This document shows, piece by piece, positions 25,710-34,101 of a DNA stretch of 64,000 nt. Below the pieces are notes generated by a model. The model did not search any database. It was not told the DNA's origin and saw nothing but the letters and a program-made list of their open reading frames with translations. Source of the stretch: Peptostreptococcus equinus (GTDB lineage Bacteria; Bacillota; Clostridia; Peptostreptococcales; Peptostreptococcaceae); contig NZ_CP114052.1 of the NCBI RefSeq assembly GCF_027125355.1, positions 248,001 through 312,000 of the forward strand, read 5' to 3'. Positions within the stretch are counted from its first letter, which is position 1. Every line of letters starts with the position of its first letter. The position numbers and the translations under genes are program-made.

Positions 25710-26935
25710 ATGAATAAATATTTTTCAATAAATGACAAAATAGCAGATATAATAGAAAAAATCCTAAAGCATTAGATTTTCTAATCTCAAATGGTTTTGA
25801 AAATCTAAAAGATAGAAAGTCTTTTGAAATAATGGCTAATAAAGTCAATCTTTCTACGGCACTCAAGATGAAAAAAATGAATGTTGAATTGTATGAAAAA
25901 AGATTTCTAACATTTTTAGAAAGTCAAAGCAATAGTGTGGATAATCTATTAATAGAGGATAATAAAAATAAAAAAGCAGATATAAATGTTGAAGGAGTTC
26001 TACCTTGTCCAATTAGAATACCTCTTCTAGAAAGTTTTGAATTTTGGTTAGAAGATAATAAATCCAAATTTGACTATTCTATAGGATATGAACTCCAATC
26101 AGCAAATTTAGGTCTAGATTGGATAAAAGATCAAGTAAAAACTGGAAATCCTAATATGATACCAGATGTTTTGATGTCAGCAGGCTTTGATTTATTCTTT
26201 GATAAAGAGTTAATGGGTCAGTATATGGAGAATGATATATTTGAAGCGGCCACAAATGAGTTTAATAAGGATTTTTCTAATGAATATCTAGATCTTAGAG
26301 ATCCACAGAAAAAATATCTAATTACAGGTGTTGTGCCAGCTGTTTTTTTAGTAAACAAAAAAGAGTTAGGAAATAGAAAGTTTCCAAAAAACTGGACAGA
26401 TATACTTAGTCCAGAATTTGAAGATTCAGTTGCCATACCTATGGGAGACCTGGATTTATTTAATGCATTAGTAGTAAGTTTGTATAAAGAATATGGTATG
26501 GAGGGAATTTCGAATCTTGCAAGATCATATATGAAGAGTCTTCATCCAGCACAAATGGTAAAAGCAAAAAGTACAGGTAAACACAAAGAACCAGCTGTAA
26601 GTATAATACCGTATTTCTTTACTCAGATGATACAAGGAACAGACACTGTAGCTGTATGGCCAGAAGATGGGGCAGTAATTAGTCCAATATTTATGATGTC
26701 AAAGAAATCAAATAAAGAAAAGGCACAACCGATAATAGACTTTTTTATGTCAAAAGAAGTCGGAAAAATATTTTCAGCAAATGGAAAATTCCCTTCAACT
26801 AACAAATATGTAGATAATGGTTTAGAAAAGGAAAAAAAATTTAAATGGGTAGGTTGGGACTTTATTCATTCAACTGATATAGGAGCTCTAATTAGAGAAA
26901 TTGAGAATAAATTTAATAGAGAAATAGCACAATAA
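25710..26935 (+). pseudogene. Signal-less periplasmic-binding-fold protein with N-terminal DUF1858-like domain, frameshifted
   Basis: The ATG at 25710 has an AGAGGAG ribosome site and reads MNKYFSINDKIADIIEK, then hits TAG at 25773. Shifting frame at the six-A run 25756-25761 (one more A would fix it) restores NPKALDFLISNGFENLKDRK and joins the long frame that runs to 26935. The restored N-terminus (residues 1-60) looks like a DUF1858 domain; the rest is a type 2 binding-protein fold resembling iron-type ABC binding proteins (VLMSAGFDLFFD, GVVPAVFLVNKK, AVWPEDGAVISP). There is no signal peptide, so it should be cytosolic. A shorter product from ATG 25832 is possible but lacks a ribosome site. 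Confidence 0.7.
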
Positions 26936-26960
26936 CATATGAATATAGAAAGGGATAAAT

Positions 26961-27656
26961 ATGAATCTTATAGTATTTTCTGGACCGCCTTCATCAGGAA
27001 AGACAAGTGTAATATTAAAAACAATAGAAGCTTTAAAAGGGCAAGATATAAAAGTAGGAGTAGTAAAATTTGATTGTCTTTATACAGATGATGATATACT
27101 TTATGAAAAGGCTGGAATACCAGTAAGAAAGGGTTTATCTGGAGCACTTTGTCCAGATCATTTTTTTGTTTCTAATATCGAAGAAGTAGTTAAATGGGGT
27201 ATTGATAATAAATTAGACTTATTGATAACAGAATCGGCGGGTTTATGCAATAGATGTTCTCCTTATATAAAGGAAATAAAAGGAGTTTGTGTAATAGATA
27301 ATCTATCAGGGATTAATACACCCAAAAAAATAGGTCCTATGCTAAAGGCTGCAGATATTGTGGTGATTACAAAGGGAGATATTGTATCTCAAGCTGAAAG
27401 AGAAGTATTTTCTTCAAAGGTAAACTCTGTCAATCCTACAGCAATAACGATGCATGTAAATGGGCTTACAGGACAAGGCACTTATGAACTAAGTACACTT
27501 TTAATGGACGAAGAAAAGGAAATTGATAGTGTAAAGGGTATGAAATTAAGATTCCCTATGCCATCGGCTTTATGTTCTTACTGTCTAGGAGAAACTAGAA
27601 TAGGAGAACAATTTCAAATGGGAAATGTTAGAAAAATGGATTTGGAGGATAGATAA
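26961..27656 (+). CDS. P-loop GTPase, HypB/UreG-like
   Basis: 231 residues. Walker A FSGPPSSGKTS at residues 5-15, Walker B-like LLITESAGLCNRC near 88-100, and guanine motif TKGD near 137. Two cysteine pairs, CNRC and CSYC (C-terminal), could bind metal. SIMIBI GTPases such as HypB, UreG and CooC load metals into enzymes. It sits between a cytosolic binding-fold protein and an ABC ATPase, ends 1 base into the next start, and no hydrogenase, urease or CO dehydrogenase genes are nearby. The client is unknown. Confidence 0.7.
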   Translation: MNLIVFSGPPSSGKTSVILKTIEALKGQDIKVGVVKFDCLYTDDDILYEKAGIPVRKGLSGALCPDHFFVSNIEEVVKWGIDNKLDLLITESAGLCNRCSPYIKEIKGVCVIDNLSGINTPKKIGPMLKAADIVVITKGDIVSQAEREVFSSKVNSVNPTAITMHVNGLTGQGTYELSTLLMDEEKEIDSVKGMKLRFPMPSALCSYCLGETRIGEQFQMGNVRKMDLEDR

Positions 27657-28651
27657 TGAAAGAAGTTGAAATACTAAAAATTAATGAGCTTTTAGAAAAG
27701 TATCCTTTTGTGGAATCGTATTTTGAAGAAAACAAATTAGATATTAGTGGATACGAAAATAAAACTTTTATTGAATTTTTAGATCATTTTACCTTGGAAG
27801 AGGTTGAAGATATGGCTCTGGATTTAAATAAAAATTTAATAGATTTGCAAGAGTATATTAGACAAATGAAATCGTTTTTAGGTATAGAAGTTTCAAACTC
27901 TGTAGATGTACTGACAATACTTCCTGGACAAGATAAATTGGGGAATCCAGAAGGTTTTGAAAGGTTAGACATAAAAAAATCCGAAATGATAGCTATAGTA
28001 GGACCGACAGGGTCAGGAAAATCTAGACTACTAGCAGATATTGAATGGACCGCACAAAATGATACACCCACTAAAAGAACAATACTTATTAACGACCAAT
28101 ATCCAGATAAAAAATGGAGATTTTCATCTAATAATAAGTTAGTAGCCCAATTATCTCAAAATATGAATTTTGTCATGGATTTATCAGTAAAAGAATTTTT
28201 AGAATTACATGCAAGAAGTAGAATGGTAGAAGACATAGAAGAGACCGTAGAAAAAATATTAGAAGAAGCAAATAAATTAGCTGGTGAAAAGTTTAGAATA
28301 GATACACAAATTACAGCTCTTAGTGGAGGTCAGTCTAGAGCTTTGATGATTGCTGATACTGCAATACTTTCATCTTCACCAATAGTTTTAATAGATGAAA
28401 TAGAAAATGCAGGAATTGATAGAAAAAAAGCCTTAGATTTACTCATTTCATCAGATAAAATAGTTCTAATAGCTACTCATGATCCCAATCTTGCACTATT
28501 AGCAGATAAGAGAATAGTAATTAATAATGGTGCAATCATAAATATTATAAATACTTCGGTAAATGAAAAAAATAAATTAATAGAATTAGAAGATATGGAT
28601 AGAAAAATACAAGAATTAAGAAGAGCTTTAAGATATGGTGAAAGTTTATAG
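27656..28651 (+). CDS. ABC-type ATPase with N-terminal DUF1858-like domain
   Basis: 331 residues. Residues 1-75 are acidic and helical (INELLEKYPFVESYFEENKL) and resemble the DUF1858-like start of the binding-fold protein two genes upstream. The ATPase domain has Walker A GPTGSGKS (about 120), signature LSGGQSRAL, Walker B IVLIDEIENAG and switch His in ATHDPN. The helical region that normally contacts a permease is short, and no permease gene is present. Overlaps the GTPase stop by one base, so co-translated. Likely a soluble ATPase of a three-part system. Confidence 0.75.
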   Translation: MKEVEILKINELLEKYPFVESYFEENKLDISGYENKTFIEFLDHFTLEEVEDMALDLNKNLIDLQEYIRQMKSFLGIEVSNSVDVLTILPGQDKLGNPEGFERLDIKKSEMIAIVGPTGSGKSRLLADIEWTAQNDTPTKRTILINDQYPDKKWRFSSNNKLVAQLSQNMNFVMDLSVKEFLELHARSRMVEDIEETVEKILEEANKLAGEKFRIDTQITALSGGQSRALMIADTAILSSSPIVLIDEIENAGIDRKKALDLLISSDKIVLIATHDPNLALLADKRIVINNGAIINIINTSVNEKNKLIELEDMDRKIQELRRALRYGESL

Positions 28652-28771
28652 TTTAATTAGATAAAATGGATACACTTTATTAAATATTAATAATTATCAT
28701 ATAAATAAATGGGTATAAAAAATAAGATGACATTTTGTTTAAATTATATAAAATAATTGTAAATACTATTG

Positions 28772-28800
28772 TAGACACTAGATTGCAATTATTGTATAAT
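28772..28800 (+). promoter_or_regulatory. Promoter of the flavodiiron gene
   Basis: TAGACA (28772-28777), spacer 17, TATAAT (28795-28800), 79 bases before the start codon. Confidence 0.65.
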
Positions 28801-28878
28801 ATTTAATAGGAATTTTATGAATTTGTTTATAAAGGATAAAATGATTTAAATCAAAGCTAACAATGAAGGGAGAATTTT

Positions 28879-30081
28879 ATGAATACAGTTTCTGTAGAGA
28901 TATTAGAAGATTTATACTATATGGGTGTAAATGACAGAGATACTAATTTATTTGAAAATATGTGGCCATTACCAGAGGGAGTTGCGTATAATTCATATTT
29001 AATAACTGATGAAAAAACAGCGCTTTTAGATACAGTAAAAATAACTAAGGTGGACGGATTTCTTGAAACTTTAAGAAATAATTTAGGAGAAAGAGACCTT
29101 GATTATTTAGTAGTTCATCATATGGAGCCAGATCATTCAGGCTGCTTCAAGACAATAATGGATATATATCCAAATGTTACAGTTGTAGCCAACAAGAAGG
29201 CTAGAGCAATGATGAATGATTTCTTTGGTTTTGAACCAAAGAATTTTTTAGAAGTAAAAGATGGAGATACTTTAGAATTAGGTAAGAAGACACTTACATT
29301 TGTGAATACTCCTATGGTACATTGGCCAGAATCAATGGTTTCTTATGAAACTTCAGAAAAAGTATTATTCTCACAAGATATATTTGGTGGATTTGGTGCT
29401 TTAAATGGTACAGTATTTGATGATGAAATGAATTTTGAATTTTTTGAAGATGAGTTTAGAAGATATTATTCAAATATAGTAGGAAAATATTCTAAGCAAG
29501 CTGCTAGAGCACTAGAAAAAGTGAAAGCTTTAGATATAAAGGTTATTTGCCCAGTACATGGTGTAGTATGGAGAAAAAATCCACAGAGAATAATTGATGA
29601 ATATGTTAAATATGCTAACCAAGTTAATGAAGAGGGTGTAGTAATAGCATATGGAACAATGTATGGAAATACAGAAAAGATGGCAGATCAATTAGCAAGA
29701 TTTATAGCAGAAGAAGGAATAAAAAATGTAAGAGTATTTGATGTGTCTAAAACTAATGTATCTTATATATTAAGTGAAGCATGGAAGTACAAAGGACTTA
29801 TATTAGGAAGTTGTACTTATAATAATGATGTATATCCGACTATGAATCAGTTATTGTATACATTTGAAATGAACAAGATGAAAAATCATGCATTAGGTAT
29901 ATTTGGATCACATGGATGGAGTGGCGGTGCAATAAAAGAATTAACTCGTTTCGCTTCAGAGGGTGGAGATTTCCAAGTAATGCCAACTGTGGTAGATGTA
30001 AAAGGAACTATGGAAGATAATGATATAGAATCATTGAGACAATTAGCCAAGGAAATAGCTGAAGCTGTAAAGGAAGCTTAA
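28879..30081 (+). CDS. fprA: Flavodiiron protein (O2/NO reductase)
   Basis: 400 residues: N-terminal beta-lactamase-like diiron domain with the ligand motif HHMEPDHSG (about 79-87), the further ligands in VHWPESM and CPVHGVVW, and a C-terminal flavodoxin domain from IAYGTMYGNTEKMADQL (about 256). Reduces O2 to water or NO to N2O, protecting anaerobes. No rubredoxin domain or gene is adjacent, so the electron donor is encoded elsewhere. A consensus promoter lies upstream; dut follows 4 bases later. Confidence 0.94.
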   Translation: MNTVSVEILEDLYYMGVNDRDTNLFENMWPLPEGVAYNSYLITDEKTALLDTVKITKVDGFLETLRNNLGERDLDYLVVHHMEPDHSGCFKTIMDIYPNVTVVANKKARAMMNDFFGFEPKNFLEVKDGDTLELGKKTLTFVNTPMVHWPESMVSYETSEKVLFSQDIFGGFGALNGTVFDDEMNFEFFEDEFRRYYSNIVGKYSKQAARALEKVKALDIKVICPVHGVVWRKNPQRIIDEYVKYANQVNEEGVVIAYGTMYGNTEKMADQLARFIAEEGIKNVRVFDVSKTNVSYILSEAWKYKGLILGSCTYNNDVYPTMNQLLYTFEMNKMKNHALGIFGSHGWSGGAIKELTRFASEGGDFQVMPTVVDVKGTMEDNDIESLRQLAKEIAEAVKEA

Positions 30082-30085
30082 CATT

Positions 30086-30553
30086 ATGAAGATAAGAGGT
30101 TTTGAATTAGTTTCAGAAGAACATAGAAAGCATCCAAATTTACAAATAAATTTACCTCAAAGAGGAACGGCAAAATCCGCAGGATATGATATTTGTACGC
30201 CAGTAGATATAAAAATAGGTCCAAGAGAATGTTCTGATGTGATTTTTACGGATATAAAATCTTATATGCAAGAAGATGAAGTTTTGTGTACACATGTAAG
30301 AAGTTCGATTGGTATGAAAAAAGGATTAGCACTTGCAAATATCACTGGAATAATAGATTCAGACTATTATTCAAATCCAGGTAATGATGGTAATATTGGT
30401 TTTAAACTTAGAAATTTAACTGACCAAGAAGTAGTAATTCAGGCGGGAGAAAGAGTAATACAAGCGATATTTACTAAATACCTTATAAGTGATGATGATT
30501 GTCCAAAGTCACAGGAAAGATTAGGTGGTGTAGGCTCTACGGGAAAAAAATAA
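30086..30553 (+). CDS. dut: dUTP diphosphatase (trimeric dUTPase type)
   Basis: 155 residues. Family motifs are visible: AGYDI (motif 1), RSSIGMKKGL (motif 2), GIIDSDYY (motif 3, with the catalytic Asp), GERVIQAIF (motif 4) and the flexible RLGGVGSTG (motif 5). Motif 3 has Ser where Gly/Pro-type residues are more common, and it is followed by an extra SNPGNDGN loop. Hydrolyses dUTP to dUMP. Four bases after fprA, so probably cotranscribed. Confidence 0.9.
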   Translation: MKIRGFELVSEEHRKHPNLQINLPQRGTAKSAGYDICTPVDIKIGPRECSDVIFTDIKSYMQEDEVLCTHVRSSIGMKKGLALANITGIIDSDYYSNPGNDGNIGFKLRNLTDQEVVIQAGERVIQAIFTKYLISDDDCPKSQERLGGVGSTGKK

Positions 30554-30585
30554 ATCTTTTTAGACTTTAAAAAAAAGCTATAAAA

Positions 30586-30669
30586 TGATATAATATAGTA
30601 GTATTGTTGCGAAAGAGCAAGAGTCTAAAAACAAAAAAGATGATCTAGTTTAACTAGGTCGTTTTTTTT
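30586..30669 (+). ncRNA. Candidate small RNA downstream of dut
   Basis: An extended -10 (TG-A-TATAAT, 30586-30594) would start RNA near 30601. The transcript would hold a small hairpin TTGC-GAAAGA-GCAA (30607-30620), an A-rich linker, and a terminator with arms GATCTAGTT/AACTAGGTC (30642-30660) and eight T. No -35 match is clear, so it may instead be just the dut terminator with chance promoter similarity. Confidence 0.35.
30641..30669 (+). terminator. Intrinsic terminator
   Basis: Arms GATCTAGTT/AACTAGGTC with a two-base loop region and a run of eight T. Ends the fprA-dut transcript and any small RNA from this region. Confidence 0.8.
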
Positions 30670-30728
30670 GTTTAAAAACCTTGGAGCAAATCGATTGCTT
30701 TAATAATGTATTTTTTGAGTCATATATA

Positions 30729-30737
30729 TGGTATAAT
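30729..30737 (+). promoter_or_regulatory. Extended -10 promoter
   Basis: TGGTATAAT (extended -10) 44 bases before the secreted-protein start; no convincing -35. Confidence 0.45.
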
Positions 30738-30780
30738 AAAATTTAGTTAATAATTTTATTATTGAATAGGAAAAATAAAA

Positions 30781-31581
30781 ATGAAAAAAGTAATAATTCT
30801 GATGACTACTTTAGTGATTACAGTATCATCAATATTTACGGTAAAGGCTATTGTAAATAATAACTTTGCAAAAATGATGAAGTATCAAATAAGTGAGCAA
30901 TCAAAGAAAGAAAAGTATCCTTTTAAATCAATTGAGAGGGAGCTGTATGGTAATGTAATAATAGATAAAGATCTAAGAGATGACTCTAAAAATTTAATAT
31001 ATAATAATACATATAAAATAAATTATAAAGGAAGATACTATGATAAACTTTATTCATCGAATAATATAGAAGTTAATAAATTAAATGATGGCAAAATATC
31101 AAACAATACTCCTTTAAATTATGGTGATACTAATTTTAGTGATGAAAAATTTATTATGCCAGAAGATAATGACTTTATTATTAAAAATCCAAGTATTGAA
31201 ATTCTATTAAATGAAGATGACTATAAAATAGTCAGAGTTATTCTGGAAGATTTTGAATACTTTGAAGGCAGTAATGATGATGTGGAAATAATGGGACAAT
31301 ATGAAGAGCAATCAGAAACTGTAAATACAGATTTAAATAATATGGAATCGGAAAGGTTAGAAGTAGAAAAACCATTATACAATAAACCTGAATCTGAAGC
31401 TTATAGCTATATTAGAGAAAACATTAGTAAAGAAAATACTGACAATATAATAATCAGAGGTAAAGGAGATCTAAGAACAAATATAGAGAGGTATTATATT
31501 GATGATTTTGAAAGTGGAAATTGGAATATTGAAAATATGAAGTGGAATAATGGAAAGCATTATGGTAATAAGCATAAATAA
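30781..31581 (+). CDS. Secreted protein of unknown function
   Basis: 266 residues. A signal peptide is clear (MKKVIILMTTLVITVSSIFT..., residues 1-23); no lipobox. The rest is hydrophilic, rich in Asn, Asp, Glu and Lys, with no motif I recognise and no transmembrane segment. The ribosome site is weak (AATAGGAAAAA). It stands alone between a terminator-bound promoter and a perfect 32-base palindromic terminator. Probably a small lineage-specific exported protein. Confidence 0.6.
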   Translation: MKKVIILMTTLVITVSSIFTVKAIVNNNFAKMMKYQISEQSKKEKYPFKSIERELYGNVIIDKDLRDDSKNLIYNNTYKINYKGRYYDKLYSSNNIEVNKLNDGKISNNTPLNYGDTNFSDEKFIMPEDNDFIIKNPSIEILLNEDDYKIVRVILEDFEYFEGSNDDVEIMGQYEEQSETVNTDLNNMESERLEVEKPLYNKPESEAYSYIRENISKENTDNIIIRGKGDLRTNIERYYIDDFESGNWNIENMKWNNGKHYGNKHK

Positions 31582-31589
31582 AAATAATA

Positions 31590-31626
31590 AAAGAGGAAGA
31601 ACAAATTTGTTCTTCCTCTTTTATTT
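31590..31626 (+). terminator. Intrinsic terminator
   Basis: Perfect 32-base palindrome (16-base arms starting AAAGAGGAAGAACAAA) followed by TTATTT. Confidence 0.85.
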
Positions 31627-31635
31627 ATAAATAAA

Positions 31636-31664
31636 TTGATTAAAAGATTAATATATGATAGAAT
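31636..31664 (+). promoter_or_regulatory. dinB promoter
   Basis: TTGATT (31636-31641), spacer 17, TAGAAT (31659-31664), 36 bases before the start codon and immediately upstream of a LexA-like box. Confidence 0.7.
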
Positions 31665-31670
31665 AAAAAA

Positions 31671-31684
31671 CAAACATATGTTCG
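31671..31684. promoter_or_regulatory. LexA (SOS) box
   Basis: CAAACATATGTTCG differs by one base from the Firmicute LexA consensus form CGAACATATGTTCG. It begins 6 bases after the -10 and covers the transcription start of the DNA polymerase IV gene, a good position for repression. Confidence 0.75.
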
Positions 31685-31699
31685 AAAAAGGAGGGTTTT

Positions 31700-32962
31700 A
31701 TGATCAATAAAGTATTTTTTCATATAGATGTTAATTCAGCATATCTTAGCTGGGAAGCAGCTAGAAGATTAAGAAGTGATAAAAAAGCATTAGATATAAG
31801 AAAAGTAGCATCTGTTATATCTGGAAATCCGGATAAAAGGAGTGGAATTGTATTAGCAAAGAGTGAAGTGGCCAAAATTTTTGGTATAAAAACAGGTGAA
31901 TCTATAAAAACAGCTAGGGAAAAATGTCCTAATATATATGTAATAGCTGCTGATTTTGACTTATATATAGAATCCTCAAAAAAATTGATGCAATTGTTAA
32001 GAACATACTCTCCTAATGTATATCAATATTCTATAGATGAAGCTTTTATTGATATGACAGGTACTGGAAGATTGTTTGGCGATCCTGTAATATGTGCTGA
32101 TAATATGAGAAAGAAGGTATATGAAGAATTAGGATTCACTATAAATATTGGTATATCTGAAAATATGGTACTAGCGAAAATGGCAGGCGATTTTTCTAAA
32201 CCTAATAAAACACACACTTTATTTAAAAATGAAATAGAAAAAAAACTATGGCCTTTACCCATAGAAGATTTATTTTTTGTAGGCAGGAAAACCTCAAAGA
32301 AATTGAGAAATATAGGAATAACAAATATAGGAGAATTGGCTAATATGAACATATCTGTTTTACGAAAATACTTTAATAAACATGGAGAAATTATATACAA
32401 TCATGCAAATGGTTTAGACGGTTATGATTTTTTGAAAAAAGGGTCAAAAGAAAAATCTATAGGTAATTCTACGACTACAGCATTTGATATAGAAGATAGA
32501 AAAACAGCAAAACATTTAATATTATCCTTGGCAGAAACTGTCTGCGCTAGACTAAGGCACAAAGATATGAAAGCAAAAGTGGTGAGCTTAGAATTTTTAA
32601 ACACAGATTTTAAAAGATATAGTATGCAGAAAAAAATGGAGTTTGGAACTAATTCAATAACTATTATTTATGAATGTGCATGCTCTATATTTGATAATTT
32701 ATGGGATGGAAGACCAATAAGACATATAGGTGTATCTACTAGTAAAATTTTTGATAAACAAATAGATCAGATAAATTTTTTAGACATTATAAGTAATGAA
32801 AAACTTAATCAAAAAGAATTAAAGCTATATAGTGCTATTGATTCTATTAGAGATAAATATGGAACGGAATCTATACAAAGAGCAAGTTTTGTTAATGGAT
32901 CGTTTAAACATATGGAAGGTGGTACAAGTAAAAATAAAAAAGATGGATTAGTTTACCTCTAA
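31700..32962 (+). CDS. dinB: Y-family DNA polymerase IV (UmuC/DinB type)
   Basis: 420 residues. Error-prone translesion polymerase. The palm motif VFFHIDVNSAYLSWEA (residues 5-20) gives the first metal Asp, and YSIDEAFIDMTG (about 112-123) gives the second acidic pair. Helix-hairpin-helix region KLRNIGITNIGELANM near 200-215, then the little-finger domain. No clear C-terminal QLxLF-type beta-clamp motif is seen. A LexA box in its promoter supports SOS control. Strong GGAGGG ribosome site. Confidence 0.92.
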   Translation: MINKVFFHIDVNSAYLSWEAARRLRSDKKALDIRKVASVISGNPDKRSGIVLAKSEVAKIFGIKTGESIKTAREKCPNIYVIAADFDLYIESSKKLMQLLRTYSPNVYQYSIDEAFIDMTGTGRLFGDPVICADNMRKKVYEELGFTINIGISENMVLAKMAGDFSKPNKTHTLFKNEIEKKLWPLPIEDLFFVGRKTSKKLRNIGITNIGELANMNISVLRKYFNKHGEIIYNHANGLDGYDFLKKGSKEKSIGNSTTTAFDIEDRKTAKHLILSLAETVCARLRHKDMKAKVVSLEFLNTDFKRYSMQKKMEFGTNSITIIYECACSIFDNLWDGRPIRHIGVSTSKIFDKQIDQINFLDIISNEKLNQKELKLYSAIDSIRDKYGTESIQRASFVNGSFKHMEGGTSKNKKDGLVYL

Positions 32963-32993
32963 GAAAATTGCATATTTTAAAGTCTATGAAAAT

Positions 32994-33035
32994 TAATATT
33001 GTGCTGTTATAATAACTATAGATAGTACAATATTA
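32994..33035. promoter_or_regulatory. Inverted repeat around the trxB promoter
   Basis: Arms TAATATTGTGCT (32994-33005) and AGTACAATATTA (33024-33035) are complementary at 11 of 12 positions. The 18-base spacer contains a TATAAT (33008-33013). It lies 74 bases before trxB. It could be an operator or an RNA hairpin; the regulator is unknown. Confidence 0.45.
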
Positions 33036-33108
33036 TATGAGTAATATAAGTAAAATGTGGTATATATAACTACATAGATATAATATGTAAATATATGAGG
33101 AGGAAGTT

Positions 33109-34035
33109 ATGAGCGAAAAATTAATACATGATATAGTAATAATCGGTGGTGGTCCAGGAGGGATGACTGCAGCTTTATATGGTGGTAGAGCTGAGCTAGA
33201 CACACTTATATTAGAAAAAAATTTCCATGGAGGGCAGATGGTATCTACAAATGAAATAGAGAATTATCCTGCACTTCCTGATACTAATGGAATTGAACTA
33301 TCTAATACCATGTTGGAACATGCAAAAAAGTTTGGTGCAAAGATAGATTACAAGGGAGTAGATTCAATAGAAATAATGGAAGACGGAGTAAAGAAACTTA
33401 TATGTGGAAGTGATGAAATTTTTACAAAAACTGTTATTTTATCTATGGGATCTACACCTAGAAAATTAAATTTAGATAAAGAAGATAAACTTGCAGGTAG
33501 AGGTATAGGATACTGTGCAATTTGTGATGGTGGATTTTATAAGAATAAGGTAGTAGCTGTAAATGGTGGTGGAGATACAGCTGTTGAAGATGCTTTATAT
33601 TTGTCAAGATTAGCTTCAAAGGTTTATCTAATACATAGAAGAGATGAATTAAGAGCAAATAAGACTCTCCAGACTAGACTTTTTGATTCTGGTGTCGAAG
33701 TAGTCTGGAATAGCACAATCAAAGAGATAAAAGGTGAGGATAAAGTTCAGTCTATTATTACCGTAGATAAGACTGATAATTCAGAGAGAGAAATAGAAAT
33801 AGATGGATTATTTATTGCTATAGGTGGTATACCACAGTCAGATTTAGTAAATGATCTTGTAGAATTAAATAAGCAAGGATATATAGTAACTGACGAAGAC
33901 TGTAAAACAAATATACCAGGAATATATGCAGTAGGAGATATAAGAGTTAAATCTTTGAGACAGGTAATAACAGCAGCAGCGGATGGAGCTATAGCAGTTC
34001 ATGCGGCAGAAAAATATATATTAGAGAATCATTAA
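33109..34035 (+). CDS. trxB: Thioredoxin reductase (NADPH)
   Basis: 308 residues. FAD motif IIGGGPGGMTAALYGG (11-26), redox pair Cys136/Cys139 in CAICDGG, NADPH motif GGGDTAVEDAL and HRRDELRANK (an HRRxxxR NADPH signature), and C-terminal FAD motif YAVGDIR. Supplies reduced thioredoxin, for example to Tpx. No thioredoxin gene is adjacent. Monocistronic between an inverted-repeat promoter region and a strong terminator. Confidence 0.93.
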   Translation: MSEKLIHDIVIIGGGPGGMTAALYGGRAELDTLILEKNFHGGQMVSTNEIENYPALPDTNGIELSNTMLEHAKKFGAKIDYKGVDSIEIMEDGVKKLICGSDEIFTKTVILSMGSTPRKLNLDKEDKLAGRGIGYCAICDGGFYKNKVVAVNGGGDTAVEDALYLSRLASKVYLIHRRDELRANKTLQTRLFDSGVEVVWNSTIKEIKGEDKVQSIITVDKTDNSEREIEIDGLFIAIGGIPQSDLVNDLVELNKQGYIVTDEDCKTNIPGIYAVGDIRVKSLRQVITAAADGAIAVHAAEKYILENH

Positions 34036-34055
34036 TAAAAAATATAATAATACAT

Positions 34056-34097
34056 ATAAAAGTGAGCTACTAAAATTTTTAGTAGCTCACTTTTATA
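34056..34097. terminator. Bidirectional terminator
   Basis: Near-perfect inverted repeat (AAAGTGAGCTACTAAAA and its complement) with A- and T-tracts on both sides, between convergent trxB and mntP. Confidence 0.85.
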
Positions 34098-34101
34098 TAA
34101 T

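Noticed and set aside
28652..28771. Search for a riboswitch before the flavodiiron gene
   Set aside because: The spacer is AT-rich with no conserved element or stable structure seen; only a promoter is supported.
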